DNA of 41,409 nucleotides, taken from assembly GCA_945898065.1 (NCBI GenBank), contig CAMDHH010000008.1, positions 1 through 41,409 of the forward strand, given 5' to 3'. The DNA comes from Bifidobacterium breve (GTDB lineage: Bacteria > Actinomycetota > Actinomycetes > Nanopelagicales > Nanopelagicaceae). Below are positions 26,288 to 34,648 of this stretch, one piece after another (within the stretch, counting starts at the first letter, position 1; each line of letters begins with the position of its first letter). Made by a program: the position numbers and the translations under genes. Under the pieces are notes generated by a model, which was given only the letters and a program-made list of their open reading frames with translations, did not search any database and had not been told where the DNA came from.

Positions 26288-27157
26288 CTATAAAATCACC
26301 CCTGCAAAGAGATCAGTTTCACGCCCTTGCTCATTGAAAGGTTCTGCCTTATTTCCTTGAACGAGGGTGTAGTACTCATCTCCCCATATCTGTAATCCAA
26401 GATTATTTGAAAGCGCAAAAAAGGGACCATCGGTTGCAATCTGAGTCTCATGCGCCTTCATGGCATCTAATTTGTTTTGTACATAATTGCCACCATCGAT
26501 AAGAGTTGTCACAAATGTGTCATCTTTCGCAAATGGAAGATCGTCGACGCTCTCTGCACCAAAGAAGTCAGAACCTAGTTCTTTCATCTTTTCCATACTT
26601 TCTGCAAGTACAGATTTTGGCATCGTATTCCAATAAACTTTCTGGACCTTCCATTGATCGGCAAGTTCAACTGCACGCATTGCAACGCGATGGGCTTGAA
26701 TATGATCTGGATGCCCATAGCCCCCTATTTCATCGTATGTAATAACGACATGAGGTCTTACTTCATGAATTATCTTCACAACAAGTTTGGCAGCGGTATC
26801 TAGCTCTGCTTGCCAAAAAACATCAGGTCGATTATTTGGTTCAGTATCCATCATGCCGCTATCTCGAAAACTCTTTTCAGGTGCTCCAAGAAAACGAAAA
26901 TCAGTAATTCCGAGTGCTTGCATTGCATTAGCTAATTCAATCTCGCGATGCTTACCCAAGCCATCTTCTACTCCACTGGCAAGATGAGCGAGAGCCGGTA
27001 CTAGAACTTCACCTTCTTCTCCACGTGTACAGGTAACGAGAGTTACTTGTGCACCTAAATCTGCATAAAGAGCCATGGTCGCTCCATTATTTATTGTTTC
27101 ATCATCTGGATGTGCATGAACTAGAAGCAGTCGAAATCCCTCATACGAATCGCGCAT
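26288..27157 (-). CDS. mshB: Mycothiol biosynthesis deacetylase MshB
   Basis: Deacetylates GlcNAc-inositol to GlcN-inositol, the second step in mycothiol synthesis, or acts as the close homologue Mca. It has 289 residues. LLVHAHPDDETINNGAT (zinc ligands H16 and D19) and GGYGHPDHIQAHRV (third ligand H152) define the PIG-L/LmbE fold. The C-terminal segment FALSNNLGLQIWGDEYYTLVQG is typical of MshB rather than Mca. The start is the ATG at 27157, 18 bases after moeZ, with a purine-rich GAAAGAAG upstream. The presence of MshB supports mycothiol as the cell's main thiol. Confidence 0.93.
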   Translation of the reverse strand: MRDSYEGFRLLLVHAHPDDETINNGATMALYADLGAQVTLVTCTRGEEGEVLVPALAHLASGVEDGLGKHREIELANAMQALGITDFRFLGAPEKSFRDSGMMDTEPNNRPDVFWQAELDTAAKLVVKIIHEVRPHVVITYDEIGGYGHPDHIQAHRVAMRAVELADQWKVQKVYWNTMPKSVLAESMEKMKELGSDFFGAESVDDLPFAKDDTFVTTLIDGGNYVQNKLDAMKAHETQIATDGPFFALSNNLGLQIWGDEYYTLVQGNKAEPFNEQGRETDLFAGVIL

Positions 27158-27175
27158 TTTCTTCTTTCGTCGATA

Positions 27176-28357
27176 CTAGTAAATCGGCAGTGATGGGTCT
27201 ATTTGTTTTACCCATGCTACAACTCCACCGCTAACATGTGTCGCATCACTAAAGCCTGCATTTTTTAGTACCGCCAAACATTCAGCTGATCTAATGCCCG
27301 ATTTACAATGCAAAATTATTGGTTTATCTTGAGGCAGATGCGCAAGTGCGCTTCCATCAATAAAACCTTGCTTAGGTATGAGGGTTGCACCAGGAATTTT
27401 TACGATATCCCATTCGCTTGGTTCACGAACATCAATGAGGAAGAATTTTTCATGATTATCCATCTTCTCTTTTAGTGTCGTGACAGAAATAGTGGAGTCT
27501 TTCACAGCCATCTCGGCTGCATCTGTTAGTACTCCACAAAATGCTTCATAGTCAGGAAGAAGTGCAGTCTGTGTTGGTTTATCACTGCACAACGGGCAAT
27601 TAGGATCCTTGCGAACTTTGATTTTACGGTATGACATTTCAAGTGCGTCATAAATCATGAGGGAGCCAATAAGTGGTTCACCGATTCCTGTTATAACTTT
27701 GATCGCCTCTGTTGTTTGAATCGAACCGATTGATGCACAAAGAACACCGAGTACGCCACCTTCTGCGCAACTTGGCACCATTCCTGGAGGAGGTGGTTCT
27801 GGGTAAAGACAGCGATAACAAGGTCCGTATTCGGCCCAAAAAACACTTGCTTGTCCATCAAAACGGTAAATAGATCCCCACACATATGGCTTCTTCAAAA
27901 GTACGCAAGCATCATTGACTAAATAGCGAGTTGCAAAATTATCTGTACCGTCAACAATAATGTCGTACTGAGAAAAAATTTCCATAACGTTTGAAGTATC
28001 AAGGCGTAATTCATGCGTAATTACATTTACAAAAGGATTTATTTCTGCAATTTTTTCTTTAGCGCTAAGCGCCTTACTCTTTCCAATATCAGATTGGCCA
28101 TGAATAATTTGGCGCTGTAAATTTGATTCATCAACGGTATCGAATTCTACAATTCCGATAGTTCCCACACCTGCTGCAGCTAGATACATGAGTGCAGGTG
28201 ATCCCAGTCCGCCTGCTCCTACACATAAGACTTTTGCATTCATCAGTCGTTGTTGCCCTGCCATAGCAAGGTCAGGAATTATCAAGTGGCGGCTATAACG
28301 ACGCACTTCATCAACGGTAAGTGCTGGGCCAGGAGAAACGAGCGGAGGAATTTTCAT
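27176..28357 (-). CDS. moeZ: Adenylyltransferase/sulfurtransferase MoeZ
   Basis: 393 residues in two domains. The N-terminal ThiF/MoeB adenylation domain (about 15-270) has ALTVDEVRRYSRHLIIP, the nucleotide loop VGAGGLGSPALMYLA and the zinc cysteines CYRCLYP and CPLCSDKP. The C-terminal rhodanese domain (about 295-390) has the active-site loop LHCKSGIRS. MoeZ activates and sulfurates small carrier proteins used in molybdopterin and CysO-dependent cysteine synthesis. The ATG at 28357 is chosen; an upstream TTG at 28396 would add 13 residues. It heads a moeZ-mshB-membrane protein operon and is divergent from a TetR gene, as in Mycobacterium (Rv3206c). Confidence 0.92.
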   Translation of the reverse strand: MKIPPLVSPGPALTVDEVRRYSRHLIIPDLAMAGQQRLMNAKVLCVGAGGLGSPALMYLAAAGVGTIGIVEFDTVDESNLQRQIIHGQSDIGKSKALSAKEKIAEINPFVNVITHELRLDTSNVMEIFSQYDIIVDGTDNFATRYLVNDACVLLKKPYVWGSIYRFDGQASVFWAEYGPCYRCLYPEPPPPGMVPSCAEGGVLGVLCASIGSIQTTEAIKVITGIGEPLIGSLMIYDALEMSYRKIKVRKDPNCPLCSDKPTQTALLPDYEAFCGVLTDAAEMAVKDSTISVTTLKEKMDNHEKFFLIDVREPSEWDIVKIPGATLIPKQGFIDGSALAHLPQDKPIILHCKSGIRSAECLAVLKNAGFSDATHVSGGVVAWVKQIDPSLPIY

Positions 28358-28405
28358 TGTGTACCATTCTGCCACGCGAAGAGTAGGCACCGCCAATTAG
28401 ACGAT

Positions 28406-28420
28406 TGCGAATGATTTGCA
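28406..28420. promoter_or_regulatory. Candidate TetR operator
   Basis: TGCGAATGATTTGCA is a 15-bp quasi-palindrome with six paired bases per half and one mismatch. It lies between the moeZ and TetR genes, about 45 bases before the TetR start, where an autorepressor would bind. Confidence 0.4.
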
Positions 28421-28451
28421 CTCTTATTAGCGCTTTATTGCAATGTGGCTC

Positions 28452-28457
28452 TACCAT
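28452..28457 (+). promoter_or_regulatory. Candidate -10 box, leaderless promoter of the TetR gene
   Basis: TACCAT ends 7 bases before the ATG at 28465 and fits TANNNT. This favours that start over the upstream in-frame codons from 28405. Confidence 0.35.
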
Positions 28458-28464
28458 TACCCCG

Positions 28465-29097
28465 ATGACAAGCACACAAGAGCACAAGGACGATATCCCA
28501 AAGGATAAAGCTCGCCTTCCCCGCGATGAGAGACGCGCAATTCTGCTCTCAGCAGCACTTGAAGTTTTTACAGCTGCTGGATATCACGCTGCTGCAATGG
28601 ATGAAATTGCAGATCGTGCGGGAGTGAGCAAGCCAGTTCTCTACCAACATTTTCCATCAAAGCTTGATCTTTATTTAGCTGTACTCGATGTTCACATCGA
28701 CTCACTAGTTTTTGAAATTCAGAAAGCAATTGCCTCTACGCCAGATAATGCGAGTCGAGTTCGCGCAACTGTTGTTGCTTATTTTGCCTTTATTGAAAGT
28801 GAGGGCGAAGCATTTCGACTTCTATTTGAAAGTGATATGAGTGTTGAGCCTGCAGTGCGCGAACGCCTAACACGAATGACGTATGACTGTGCGGCTGCAG
28901 CAAGTGCCGTTATTTCAGTTGATACTGGATTACCAAAAGAGGCTGCGATGCTTCTTGGCGTTGGCATGATTGGATATGCCCAAGTTACAGCGCGACATTG
29001 GTTAGAGCGCGATAGTAAACTAACGCGCCAGCAGGCAGTTGATTTAGTGGAAAATCTAATGTGGCGCGGTATTTCAGGATTTCCACTTAATCAATAA
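28465..29097 (+). CDS. TetR/AcrR family transcriptional regulator
   Basis: About 210 residues from MTSTQEHKDDIPKD. The N-terminal helix-turn-helix (about 18-65) reads RRAILLSAALEVFTAAGYHAAAMDEIADRAGVSKPVLYQHFPSKLDLY, textbook TetR. The C-terminal ligand-binding domain is helical. The equivalent mycobacterial gene, Rv3208, lies beside moeZ and DUF3107 in the same order. The ligand is unknown; the divergent moeZ operon and itself are the obvious targets, through the dyad at 28406-28420. In-frame codons from 28405 would add 20 residues but lie upstream of the inferred -10 box. Confidence 0.9.
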   Translation: MTSTQEHKDDIPKDKARLPRDERRAILLSAALEVFTAAGYHAAAMDEIADRAGVSKPVLYQHFPSKLDLYLAVLDVHIDSLVFEIQKAIASTPDNASRVRATVVAYFAFIESEGEAFRLLFESDMSVEPAVRERLTRMTYDCAAAASAVISVDTGLPKEAAMLLGVGMIGYAQVTARHWLERDSKLTRQQAVDLVENLMWRGISGFPLNQ

Positions 29098-29142
29098 TTT
29101 ATTCGCGCACAATGCGCGGTAATTGCAGATACTTACCACCGA

Positions 29143-29148
29143 TAGGAT
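29143..29148 (+). promoter_or_regulatory. Candidate -10 box, leaderless promoter of DUF3107 gene
   Basis: TAGGAT ends 7 bases before the ATG at 29156. A possible -35 (TTGCAG, 29123-29128) is only 14 bases away, which is too close to be optimal. Confidence 0.35.
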
Positions 29149-29155
29149 TAGTGCT

Positions 29156-29413
29156 ATGACAACTAAGAAGAACCAAACGAGCCACAATAGTGAAGTACGT
29201 ATCGCAGTTACACACGTCAGTGGCGACCTCACATTTGAATGCCCCCTCAGCCCTGCTGAGATTCGTGCCGCAGTTGCGACTGCACTTTCTTCAGGTAAGC
29301 CACTAGAACTAACGGATATTCGCGGGCACGAAATTATCGTCCCTGCCGACAAAATTGCTTTTGTAGAAGTTGGTAATCCTGCTGCTCGTCGTGTGGGCTT
29401 CGGCGCACTCTAA
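29156..29413 (+). CDS. DUF3107 family protein
   Basis: 85 residues from MTTKKNQTSHNSEVRIAV. The conserved core runs VRIAVTHVSGDLTFECPLSPAEIRAAV, then ELTDIRGHEIIVPADKIAFVEVGNPAARRVGFG. It predicts a small alpha/beta fold with no catalytic motif. DUF3107 is actinobacterial, and Rv3208A (TB9.4) is the mycobacterial member, at the same place between TetR and rhlE. Its function is unknown. The stop is 1 base before the rhlE GTG start, so the pair is probably co-translated. Confidence 0.9.
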   Translation: MTTKKNQTSHNSEVRIAVTHVSGDLTFECPLSPAEIRAAVATALSSGKPLELTDIRGHEIIVPADKIAFVEVGNPAARRVGFGAL

Positions 29414-29414
29414 G

Positions 29415-30746
29415 GTGAGTAAAACTTTTGCTGATCTCCCTCTTCGCCGTGAAACGATAGAAGCACTCAATACTCACGGCTTTATATCACCATTTCCTAT
29501 TCAAGAGATGGTTCTACCAATCGCGCTGAGTGATGGGGATGTAATTGGGCAAGCAAAGACAGGAACTGGAAAAACACTTGCCTTTGGAATTCCCCTTATT
29601 GAAAAAGTAATTGCACCACTTGATTCACAATGGGCTGACTTTGAGAATAAGGGTCTGCCCCAAGTTTTAGTTGTTGTTCCAACACGCGAACTATGTGTAC
29701 AGGTAACAAAAGATATTGATGAACTAGCAAATAATCGTGGGATCAGAACGCTTGCAGTCTACGGTGGACGAGCATTTGAGCCGCAAATTGAAGCCCTTGC
29801 TAATGGTGTAGAAATTGTCGTAGGAACGCCGGGTCGTCTCTTGGATTTATATCGTCAGGGCCAACTCAAACTCAAAGAAGTTTCTCGACTAGTACTCGAT
29901 GAAGCAGATGAGATGTTAGATCTAGGATTTTTGCCTGATGTAGAAAAGATATTTACCAGCACTCCAAAGCGTTCACAAACAATGCTATTTTCGGCCACAA
30001 TGCCTGGAGATATCATCGCTCTTGCACGCCGGTTCATGGATCAGCCAATTCATATTCGCACCCAAGATAATGAAGATGAAGGCGCAGTGGTTTCGCGTAT
30101 TGAACAACATGTCTACCGTGCGCATGCTCTAGATAAAATTGAAATGCTTGCACGAATTCTCCAAGCCGAAGGACGAGGACCAACGATTGTCTTCTGCCGT
30201 ACTAAGCGAACATGCCAGAAGACTGCAGATGATCTTTTGGAGCGTGGCTTCAAATCTTCGACAATTCATGGTGATCTTGGTCAGGGTGCTCGCGAAAAGG
30301 CTCTCTCTGATTTCAAAGCAGGAAAATCAGATGTTCTAGTTGCAACCGATGTTGCAGCACGCGGAATTGATATTGATGGAATTACTCACGTCATCAATTA
30401 CCAATGTCCTGAAGATGAGAAGACGTATGTTCACCGAATTGGTAGAACTGCTCGTGCTGGCGCAGATGGAATCGCAGTCACATTTGTTGATTGGGATGAA
30501 CTTGCTCGTTGGAAAATGATTGATGGTGCACTCGCTCTTGGTTTGCCAGAACCAGAAGAGACATACTCTTCCTCCGAACACTTATTTGAAGTGATGAAAA
30601 TTCCTGCAGGAACTACTGGTCGAATCAATAAGGCTAAAGCAGTGGCGGCGCCTATGCGAAAGTCAGAACCTGCGAAAAAGACAGAGGTAGCAAAAAAGAG
30701 TGAGCGTGTGCGAACACGTAGTAAGAAATTTAAGAGCGAGAACTAA
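29415..30746 (+). CDS. rhlE: DEAD-box RNA helicase (RhlE type)
   Basis: 443 residues from the GTG at 29415 (VSKTFADLPLRRETIEALNTHG). It has the Q motif FPIQEMVLP, motif I AKTGTGKT, Ia PTREL, Ib GTPGR, II DEAD, III SAT, V ATDVAARGID and VI HRIGRTARAG. The C-terminal tail is Lys/Arg-rich. DEAD-box proteins unwind RNA duplexes in ribosome assembly and decay; in a streamlined genome a single copy may serve several roles. I chose the GTG because upstream codons lie inside DUF3107. It is convergent with the ParA-like gene with a 4-base overlap. Confidence 0.93.
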   Translation: MSKTFADLPLRRETIEALNTHGFISPFPIQEMVLPIALSDGDVIGQAKTGTGKTLAFGIPLIEKVIAPLDSQWADFENKGLPQVLVVVPTRELCVQVTKDIDELANNRGIRTLAVYGGRAFEPQIEALANGVEIVVGTPGRLLDLYRQGQLKLKEVSRLVLDEADEMLDLGFLPDVEKIFTSTPKRSQTMLFSATMPGDIIALARRFMDQPIHIRTQDNEDEGAVVSRIEQHVYRAHALDKIEMLARILQAEGRGPTIVFCRTKRTCQKTADDLLERGFKSSTIHGDLGQGAREKALSDFKAGKSDVLVATDVAARGIDIDGITHVINYQCPEDEKTYVHRIGRTARAGADGIAVTFVDWDELARWKMIDGALALGLPEPEETYSSSEHLFEVMKIPAGTTGRINKAKAVAAPMRKSEPAKKTEVAKKSERVRTRSKKFKSEN

Positions 30747-31426
30747 ATTAGTTCAAGCTTCTCAAGTAGAGAGTAAGCAAGTTCGCGATAGGCGCTAGCA
30801 ATCTCACTTTGATTATTGAGAGTAATAACAGAGCTCGTATCAGTGAGTGCGCTATCTACTAGTTCTGACTCAGGAATCAATGCATCTAAATACTCCATTG
30901 AGTCATCCCAAGTATTGGCATCACTTCGCATCTCAACTTTGAATCCAAATATTGATTTATCAGGAGCTATTTTTCTCACCTGATTGGCGCCACGAATTGA
31001 ATGCAGATTTGGAGATACTGGAATAAGAATCAAGTCAGATACATCTAATGCCATTACTAATCGCGGATCAATCGTTGAGGGAGTATCAAGTAGAACCAAG
31101 TCATACTCTTTAGGCAAGATTTCTAGAAACTTACTAAAAATATTAATCTCATGAGCACTAGAAATCCGTGAATTCGATGGAATAAAGTCAAATCTTTCAG
31201 CAACAGTTCTAATCTGAGACTCATTTATTGGTGCACCTTGCAAGAAATCAGTAAGAGTTGTGCGTTCATTCTCCAGCCCTAGCTGAAATGTCAATGAAGT
31301 AGATACAGCTAAATCTAAGAGTAAAACTTTTTTTCCATACTCCACGCAAGCTACAGCTAGTGCATGTGCGGTAGTAGTTTTACCTGTACCACCTGCAACA
31401 TTTGCAATTGCAACAATCTTGCTCAT
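30743..31426 (-). CDS. ParA/Soj-like ATPase (Rv3213c type)
   Basis: A ParA-superfamily ATPase of 227 residues. The P-loop is NVAGGTGKTTTA: the P-loop lysine K16 is present, while the MinD/ParA signature lysine (usually KGG) is alanine at residue 11. LLLDLAVSTSLTFQLGLE is the A' motif and YDLVLLDTPS is Walker B. There is no ParB partner here, so it is an orphan. A Soj-like protein also follows rhlE in Mycobacterium. The start is the ATG at 31426, overlapping the DUF2236 stop by four bases. Chromosome segregation is not implied; positioning of some other cargo is as likely. Confidence 0.85.
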   Translation of the reverse strand: MSKIVAIANVAGGTGKTTTAHALAVACVEYGKKVLLLDLAVSTSLTFQLGLENERTTLTDFLQGAPINESQIRTVAERFDFIPSNSRISSAHEINIFSKFLEILPKEYDLVLLDTPSTIDPRLVMALDVSDLILIPVSPNLHSIRGANQVRKIAPDKSIFGFKVEMRSDANTWDDSMEYLDALIPESELVDSALTDTSSVITLNNQSEIASAYRELAYSLLEKLELI

Positions 31427-32214
31427 GCACTTGCCTCAAGGTTCCAGCGAATACATGCATTTTTGAAAACTGGTGGCTCAATAATTGCGGAAGGAATAAG
31501 TGAAAGGGTTGCTCTTGTCGCCTTTAGGGCAATTGATGTAGCAATTTGTGCACCGGGAAGATTTGGCCAACCATAAAGTGTTCGTGCCCATGCAGGAAGT
31601 GAAGATGCGGCGAGTGTTGCAAGAGTTGCCCAAGCAGGTGCAGCGGGTGTTGCAAAGCGAACCATTTTTGGCATTGGCGGAATAGATAAAAAGAGTGCAG
31701 CGCGTTTTGCATCATCGGAGGCACTGAGTTCTGGTCTGATTTCCTTGAAATAGTCTCTAAGTTCTTGCAATGAAATAGGAACATCAGCCGATGGAATACC
31801 GACTAACTCTGCAAAGGTGCGCATTTGGCTAATGTAAAGATCTTTTTCGATATCTGATAAATCTAAACCTGAACGTACCGCTGTATCTAAGAATGAATCC
31901 ACCATGGCCATGTGTACCCAGAGCAAATGATGCGGATTATCTAAACCCAATTTCGAATGTATTGATCTCACGCGTGATGCAAAGTTATTGGCTTCTGCAA
32001 CTTCACCGAAAGTTATGGTCGTAACGTAATCACCTGTACGTTGCAATCTTCCCCAAGCATCGTCTCGAAAATTCGAATGTGCTGCCACTCCTGCCATCGC
32101 AACTGGATGCAGCGCCTGCTGAAGCAAGGCACGTATTCCACCGACTACCATGGAGGGATCAGAGTGAATTTTCCAGACAATCGTTGTTGGTGAATATAGA
32201 CCTGGATCAATCAT
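31423..32214 (-). CDS. DUF2236 (MpaB-like) oxygenase family protein
   Basis: 263 residues. The conserved segment HSDPSMVVGGIRALLQQALHPVAMAGVAAHSNFRDDAWGRLQRTGDY has the His residues and R-T-x-x-Y typical of DUF2236, a family that includes latex-clearing protein (Lcp) and MpaB heme enzymes. PHHLLWVHMAMVDSFL is a second conserved histidine block. Heme binding is inferred from the family. The substrate in this group is unknown. The start is the ATG at 32214, 2 bases after the marC stop. Confidence 0.82.
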   Translation of the reverse strand: MIDPGLYSPTTIVWKIHSDPSMVVGGIRALLQQALHPVAMAGVAAHSNFRDDAWGRLQRTGDYVTTITFGEVAEANNFASRVRSIHSKLGLDNPHHLLWVHMAMVDSFLDTAVRSGLDLSDIEKDLYISQMRTFAELVGIPSADVPISLQELRDYFKEIRPELSASDDAKRAALFLSIPPMPKMVRFATPAAPAWATLATLAASSLPAWARTLYGWPNLPGAQIATSIALKATRATLSLIPSAIIEPPVFKNACIRWNLEASA

Positions 32215-32216
32215 GA

Positions 32217-32834
32217 TTATGCGCTTATGAAACCACGGATTGAATCAACAATCATTTGTACTGCAATGGCGGCAAGCAGTAGTCCTGCAATTCGCGCAAC
32301 AAGTGTTACTCCTGCTTCACGGATTACACGCAGAATTGTTGTTGAAGAAAGAAGTGCTAACGCAATAACCACATGAACGGCAATAACAGCTGCAATGAGG
32401 CCAAAGATTAATGCCGGTGTTGTCGCATCTTGAACAAAGAGCATTGTTGCAACGATGGCGCCAGGTCCTGCTAGTAATGGAGTTCCAAGGGGAACGAGTG
32501 CAACGTTTGCATTTTCAGATTTTGAATTTTCGCCACTGCGTCCTGTCAAGAGTTCAAGTGAGATGAGTAGAAGTAAAAGTCCACCTGCACCTTGAAGCGC
32601 TTCGATAGAGACATTGAGGTAGGAAAGTATAAATCTGCCGAAAAGCGCAAAGACCGATATAACAAGTAGTGAAACCAAGGCTGCTTGTATTGCAAGTTGG
32701 CGGCGAACTTTTACACTTTTATCTGCAACTAAACTCAGAAATACTGGCGTTGCACCTGGTGGATCCATGATTACCAGTAGTGTCACGAAAGATTGAATGG
32801 TAAAAGTTATAGCGCTAGTTTGCACAAGATTCAC
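32217..32834 (-). CDS. MarC family integral membrane protein
   Basis: 205 residues with about six transmembrane helices, beginning FVTLLVIMDPPGATPVFLSLV, the family hallmark. A short charged loop (SGENSKSENANVALVPLGTPLLAGPGAI) separates the halves. MarC proteins were once linked to multiple antibiotic resistance; that link was withdrawn and their function remains unknown. The start is GTG at 32834, overlapping the PHP gene stop by four bases. Confidence 0.88.
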   Translation of the reverse strand: MNLVQTSAITFTIQSFVTLLVIMDPPGATPVFLSLVADKSVKVRRQLAIQAALVSLLVISVFALFGRFILSYLNVSIEALQGAGGLLLLLISLELLTGRSGENSKSENANVALVPLGTPLLAGPGAIVATMLFVQDATTPALIFGLIAAVIAVHVVIALALLSSTTILRVIREAGVTLVARIAGLLLAAIAVQMIVDSIRGFISA

Positions 32835-33676
32835 GCTTTTACCACCCTTCGCTGATTAGATTCTGATTCTAGTCGATGCCATTGTTCTAGGCTCGTCCAA
32901 TTTTCACCTAAGGAATTCATCTTTCCTGTGCCGTGATAATCACTTGAACCTGTAATTACCAAATTCTTTTCAATCGCAATCGCACGTAACATCTCACGCT
33001 CTGCTGGGCTGTGATCTCTGTGATCCACTTCAATACCATTGAGTCCTGCTTTGCATAGTTCTTGAAAATCATCGCTGACAAGAATCTTTCCACGATGAGA
33101 TGCAAATGCATGTGCAATAACAGCTACTCCCCCTGCAGAACGAATTGCTCTAATTGCCTCAACAGGAGTTGGTGCTGCGTGTGTTACATAGAATCTAGAT
33201 TCATTATGAAGTAGCTCTTGGAATGCTTCATCCCGGGAAGCAATAACTCCATTTCTTACTAGTGCATCTGCTAAATGTGGGCGGCCAAGTGTTGCTCCGA
33301 TTGGCTTTACTGCCTCCACATCGTCAAGGGAAATATTTATTCCTTCAGCTCGCATGAGCTCAATCATTTTGCGCATACGAGGAATTCGTCCATCTCGAGT
33401 CTCTTCTAAGAGAACTTGCATCTCTACATCAGCTTCATCGAAGAGAAGTCCGAGCATGTGAACACTTATTCCATCATCTGTTAGACATGAAATTTCAGCG
33501 CCTAGTACTAGCTCTAAGTCACCGCGTAATGCTTGTCGTGCCTCGTTCCAACCTGAAGTTGTATCGTGATCTGTAATTGCTAAGACATTAAGTCCTTGCG
33601 ACAGTGCTTTATTTACTAGTTCACGAGGCGTGTCTGTACCATCGCTACACGTTGTGTGGGTGTGCAAATCAATCAT
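32831..33676 (-). CDS. PHP-domain metal-dependent phosphoesterase
   Basis: 281 residues from MIDLHTHTTCSDGT. The metal-binding motifs of the PHP fold are in order: HTHTTCSDG near the N-terminus, LAITDHDTTSG, GAEISC, VIAHAFASHRG and GSSDYHGTGK at the end. The YciV/TrpH-like members hydrolyse 3',5'-nucleoside bisphosphates (pAp) or short RNA from the 5' end, which is the likely role here. The start is the ATG at 33676, where the family's MIDLHTHT begins. It overlaps the upstream exporter gene by 8 bases. Confidence 0.85.
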   Translation of the reverse strand: MIDLHTHTTCSDGTDTPRELVNKALSQGLNVLAITDHDTTSGWNEARQALRGDLELVLGAEISCLTDDGISVHMLGLLFDEADVEMQVLLEETRDGRIPRMRKMIELMRAEGINISLDDVEAVKPIGATLGRPHLADALVRNGVIASRDEAFQELLHNESRFYVTHAAPTPVEAIRAIRSAGGVAVIAHAFASHRGKILVSDDFQELCKAGLNGIEVDHRDHSPAEREMLRAIAIEKNLVITGSSDYHGTGKMNSLGENWTSLEQWHRLESESNQRRVVKA

Positions 33677-34577
33677 TTGCTTGCGCCCGATCGACTCGAG
33701 TACGTAACACAACAAGCACACATCCGATAAGAATAAGTGCAATACCAGGAATAATTCCAAGGGGTGGTTTCTGGTTAAGCCACCATACTGCCAAAATCGA
33801 ACTCACCGGAACTTCAAAGAAGACAATGAGTGATACAACGGCAGGAGAGACTCTTTTCAGGGTGGAATTAAACATTGTGTGTCCAAGAATTTGAGCGCCA
33901 AGTATGAGGCCAAGAACAATCCACCATTGTTTGGCTGTGAAATGTAAAATCTCATCACCAGCAATTATTGCCATTGGTAGAGCAGTAACTGCACAGACAA
34001 AATAGCAAATGGTTGTGTAGGTACTTGTTTCAATAGTTCGTAACGCTTTAGATCCTGCCATCATGTATAGAGCTGAAAGTGCCGCCGAGATTAGTGCAGC
34101 AATATCGCCCAGAAAACTTCTAAGCGAAATTTGTAAATCAATTCCAGAAATAAGTAGTACGCCTAAGAAACTCACAATCATTCCAAACCACGCTCGTGAT
34201 GGAATATGACCACCACTGAACTTTACAAAGAGAGCTGCAAAAATTGGCTGGAGTGCAACAATGGCAGTTCCTGCAGCAACAGTTGTCATACGCATCGCCA
34301 AAAAGAATCCATAAAAATGTAGCGCCAGAATCACGCCGGCTATTGCCGCCCATTTCATGCCTTCGCGATGACTCTTCAAAGGTATATGTCGTAGTGCAAA
34401 TGGAAGGGTAATGAGAGATCCCCCAAGATTTCTCCAAAAAATTAAAGTAAGCACAGGCATAGAACTCATTGCAATAAGGGGGCCCGAAGTTCCAATTCCA
34501 ATGATTCCAAGACCTAACCGAATGAGATCAGGACGAGCAGGGATGGCAATATGGCTATCTCGTGCTTCGTTGTGCAT
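33669..34577 (-). CDS. EamA/DMT-superfamily membrane exporter
   Basis: About 302 residues with ten hydrophobic helices arranged as two EamA repeats; small-metabolite efflux is the general role. The first repeat includes IGTSGPLIAMSSMPVLTLIFWRNLGGSLITLPF and the second KQWWIVLGLILGAQILGHTMFNSTLKRVSP. The start is uncertain: GTG codons at 34604 and 34601 are in frame, but I chose the ATG at 34577 because a TAGATAC box lies about 9 bases upstream. No solute can be named. It is divergent from the MgtE-N gene. Confidence 0.85.
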   Translation of the reverse strand: MHNEARDSHIAIPARPDLIRLGLGIIGIGTSGPLIAMSSMPVLTLIFWRNLGGSLITLPFALRHIPLKSHREGMKWAAIAGVILALHFYGFFLAMRMTTVAAGTAIVALQPIFAALFVKFSGGHIPSRAWFGMIVSFLGVLLISGIDLQISLRSFLGDIAALISAALSALYMMAGSKALRTIETSTYTTICYFVCAVTALPMAIIAGDEILHFTAKQWWIVLGLILGAQILGHTMFNSTLKRVSPAVVSLIVFFEVPVSSILAVWWLNQKPPLGIIPGIALILIGCVLVVLRTRVDRAQAND

Positions 34578-34636
34578 GTGCCAACGGTATCTACTGCTCA
34601 CCACTTATACGAAAGCGAGAGTCCCTCTTTAGAGGT

Positions 34637-34642
34637 TACCCT
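34637..34642 (+). promoter_or_regulatory. Candidate -10 box, leaderless promoter of the MgtE-N/CBS gene
   Basis: TACCCT ends 6 bases before the ATG at 34649. No Shine-Dalgarno is present upstream, which is consistent with a leaderless transcript. Confidence 0.35.
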
Positions 34643-34648
34643 TAGACC

